This document shows positions 60,101 through 63,100 of a stretch of 64,000 bases of DNA, piece after piece. The stretch covers positions 124,001 to 188,000 of the forward strand of contig JAZKJV010001867.1 in assembly GCA_037367405.1 (NCBI GenBank). The letters are read 5' to 3'. This stretch comes from Ottelia alismoides (lineage: Eukaryota > Streptophyta > Magnoliopsida > Alismatales > Hydrocharitaceae). The position numbers and the translations under genes are program-made. Numbering within the stretch: the stretch's first letter is position 1; every line of letters starts with the position of its first letter. The notes beneath the pieces are model-generated. The model saw nothing but the letters and a program-made list of their open reading frames with translations, ran no database searches and was not told where the DNA came from.

Positions 60101-63100
60101 CCCGGAAGCTCTCCACCAACAACCACTTCTTCTCGAACCGAAAGAAGAACCGCCCTGGCCGCTCCTCCCCGGAGAACCAGATAATAGGGGTGTGATCAGA
60201 AAGCATCCTAGGGAGAGCCCAAGCCCTCGCCAGCGAGAAAGCCTCTCCCGCCTCCACCGACATCAGGAACCTGTCAAGCCTGGACCTCGACCTCACATTC
60301 CTCCAAGTGAACTTGCACCCAGCCGCATCAACGACAGATAAGCCCAAGGAGTTATACGCCAGCCTGAACTCTTCTGACTCCAAATCTCTACCACCGGCAC
60401 TCCCAGGCCTGTCGTCAGGGAACAATGTGACGTTCAAGTCACCATCGATAATCCAAATTCCACCCCCAAAGTCCGCAGTAGTAACCGCCAAGTCCTCCGC
60501 CAAGGAGTCGTCCTCCCGTCGATACGGGCCATAAACATTAGTAACCCACACGTAAGCACCATCCGCCCTCTGCAGCAGCTTCACCGTCAGAGAGAACATT
60601 GAGTACGAAGTCCCCAACAGATCAAAGGAATCGGACCGCCAACCAGTTAGCAGACCCCCAGAGGCACCCGCGGCCCCCTTGTCTGCAAACGAGAACACCT
60701 CCCCCCTGCCCAGCTCACGCCACAACCGGTCATCCATGCCCTATAACTTCGTCTCCAGAATCAAGAAGATATCTGCACCTGCTTCCCTGACCAGATTCCG
60801 CACCCCAAGCCTTTTGTCGGGGCGGCCCAAACCCCTCACATTCAAAGACAACATCTTCATTTAACAACCTGAGAGTCCATCTTCTTCGAGGGAATGACCC
60901 CCAATCGCCGAACGAAATCCCTGTCCAGAGCAGCAAACCTGTTCCGAACCGACCACGGGTTGTCAGCCTGGTTCTTTGACTCCGCAGGAGACTTCGCCGC
61001 CAAGGAGACCCTCAGCCAAGCCCTCCTCAGCTTCCCCGACTTCTTCCGCACGTCCCGCCTCTCATAAGCCAGGCCAAAACGCCGCTGCCACGACCTCTCC
61101 CCTCCCGGATCGACCCCACGGACTCCCGCCCACCAGCCACTCCACCAACGCCCAACACAACCGGAAGAGAAAACCCGTCGATGCCCACCTCAGAGCCAGC
61201 AGCCCCAACAACGACCTGGCCCGACTCTACCACCATAGGAGCAGAAGCCCTCCCCTCCCTCCACTGAGAAGCGACCCCATCCCCACTCTCACCGAGCCCC
61301 CCCCCCTCCGAGATCACCAAACACAAAGCCGGCGCAACCCCCTCCATCGCCATACCTCGCAGCCGCCCGAACCACGAGCCCCCAGCAGTCCCATCCCCAC
61401 CAACCTCCTCCACCGCAGACACCGCAAGAGACCCACCCGACAAAGAACCTGATAGGGCCCCAACAGGACCCCCCAGCTCGCGACCCGGAAGCGACCCGAC
61501 ATCCCGTGCCGAACACCGACAAGCTACCGGCTCTCAATATCCAGATCTGCTTCGAACCGGCTCCGGGAACCCGCACCGCAACTCGAGGCGGAACAGATGC
61601 GACCTCACCTTCCCCCGAAGCAGCGTCACCTCCAACTGCTAGACGCCAAGGCAACCGAAGAGACGCCACCCTCGAAGACCCCACCGCGGATACCGCGCCG
61701 AACCGAATCCTCTCCACCGGGAATGGTGCCAACCTCAGACACCAAGCCCCTTCCGCTGGCTGCTCCTGCACCAAAAACCGAGGCGGCTCCCGCTGCCGAT
61801 GCTCCACTACGGCAGCCCCCCCGCTCAGCAAAGCCTCCTCCGCACGGACCTTCCCTCGTCGGGAACCATCAGAGCGCTCCCTCGATCCACCATCCGTGGC
61901 AAACAACTCGAGCATCAGCCTCCGGCCCTCAAACCCCACCTTCCACCACCCCAGCCGCTCAGCCCCAACCCGCCGCACCCGAAGAACAGTCCAGGGACTG
62001 ACCGGGTTGACAACCAGAACTTTCTACTTTCACCACCTCGACCACGCCCCGCAAAATCTCAGATATACAGCGCAACGTCCTTGCCTGCACAGGCAGGCCC
62101 CTACCTTTTACTCTCTCCACCGCACTCGGGACCACGGCGACATCCCCAACCTCTGGCCGACGCCACTTTAACTGCAAGGATCCAACGTCCGAGCCATTCA
62201 GCAATGCCCTCGCCTCAAAGTCACGAAGCCCCCTCGCCATCGCCTGTCAGGGGGAGAGCTGGGCGACATCCCCAGCGAATCTGGGATTGGAAACGCGCCC
62301 CACGTCCGAGGAGGCCAGGAAAAGCGCTCTCTCCCCTCCCCCTTCGTCGATAAGCATGGAGGCGGTGGAAACTGCCGTCGAACAGTTTTGCCGAGAATGG
62401 CCAAAACGCATGTACGAGAAGCAACGCCTCGGCTCCCTACACGTCCGCACCCAATGGTCCAAAGCGCCGCAGCGGAAGCATCCTCGTCCGAAGGGTAGCC
62501 CCGGCGGCTGCCCTCTCTGCGATTTCGCACCCCCACCTCGCCTCCAGTGTCGCTCCATGAGTCGTCACCCTAACATTCCTTATCTCAGGGGACCAAACTC
62601 TCTTGAGTTGGAGGTGTTGGACGCGGCGGGCACTAAATTTACACGGAGAAGCTCTGATTCGCGTTCCGCCTTGATCGTTTTTTGGCATCGACGGAGCTCT
62701 TGGAGCTTTTTCCTCTTTCCATTGTTGGTGTCAGGCCTCGGACGAGGTCGGACCACACCCCGATCCTTTGGGACTCGGGCGAGATTGAACCCCCACAGGG
62801 GGTTTTTCAGATACGAGAGGGCCTGGTTGTTGGAGGGCTCTTTCAGGGACCTGGTGACTTCCCACAGGTCTTCGGTTCATGCTACCGATTATGCGGCCTC
62901 ATGGTTTGTTCAGAAGCTGACCTCTTTACGGAAGAGGTTGTGCGCTTTCAAGAGAGAGTCAAGGGAGGCTCGTTGCGCGGTCAGGGCTGCTGCTGAAGAT
63001 GTGGTATGCGGTTTTGACGCATTGGAGGACGGCAGGGCTCTGAATGAGGCGGAGCTTGTTAGGCGAGCGGAGGCTCAAAGCACTATGTGGCACCACTAGA

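Larger units (their letters stand above)
57365..62570 (-). mobile_element. degenerate minus-strand L1-type LINE
   Basis: An oligo-T run at 57365 marks the A tail of a minus-strand LINE. Then follow the 3' untranslated region, ORF2 (60860 to about 57451) and ORF1 (about 62560-60857). Both ORFs carry stops and frameshifts but remain easy to read, so it is intermediate in age. The 5' end is near 62570, where a plus-strand LINE fragment begins. No target duplication could be fixed. Confidence 0.8.

Noticed and set aside
61506..62171. 221-codon plus-strand open frame (also 61597-62353 neighbours)
   Set aside because: These are antisense shadows of the GC-rich minus-strand LINE ORF1. Composition is Pro/Thr/Arg-rich and no motif is present.
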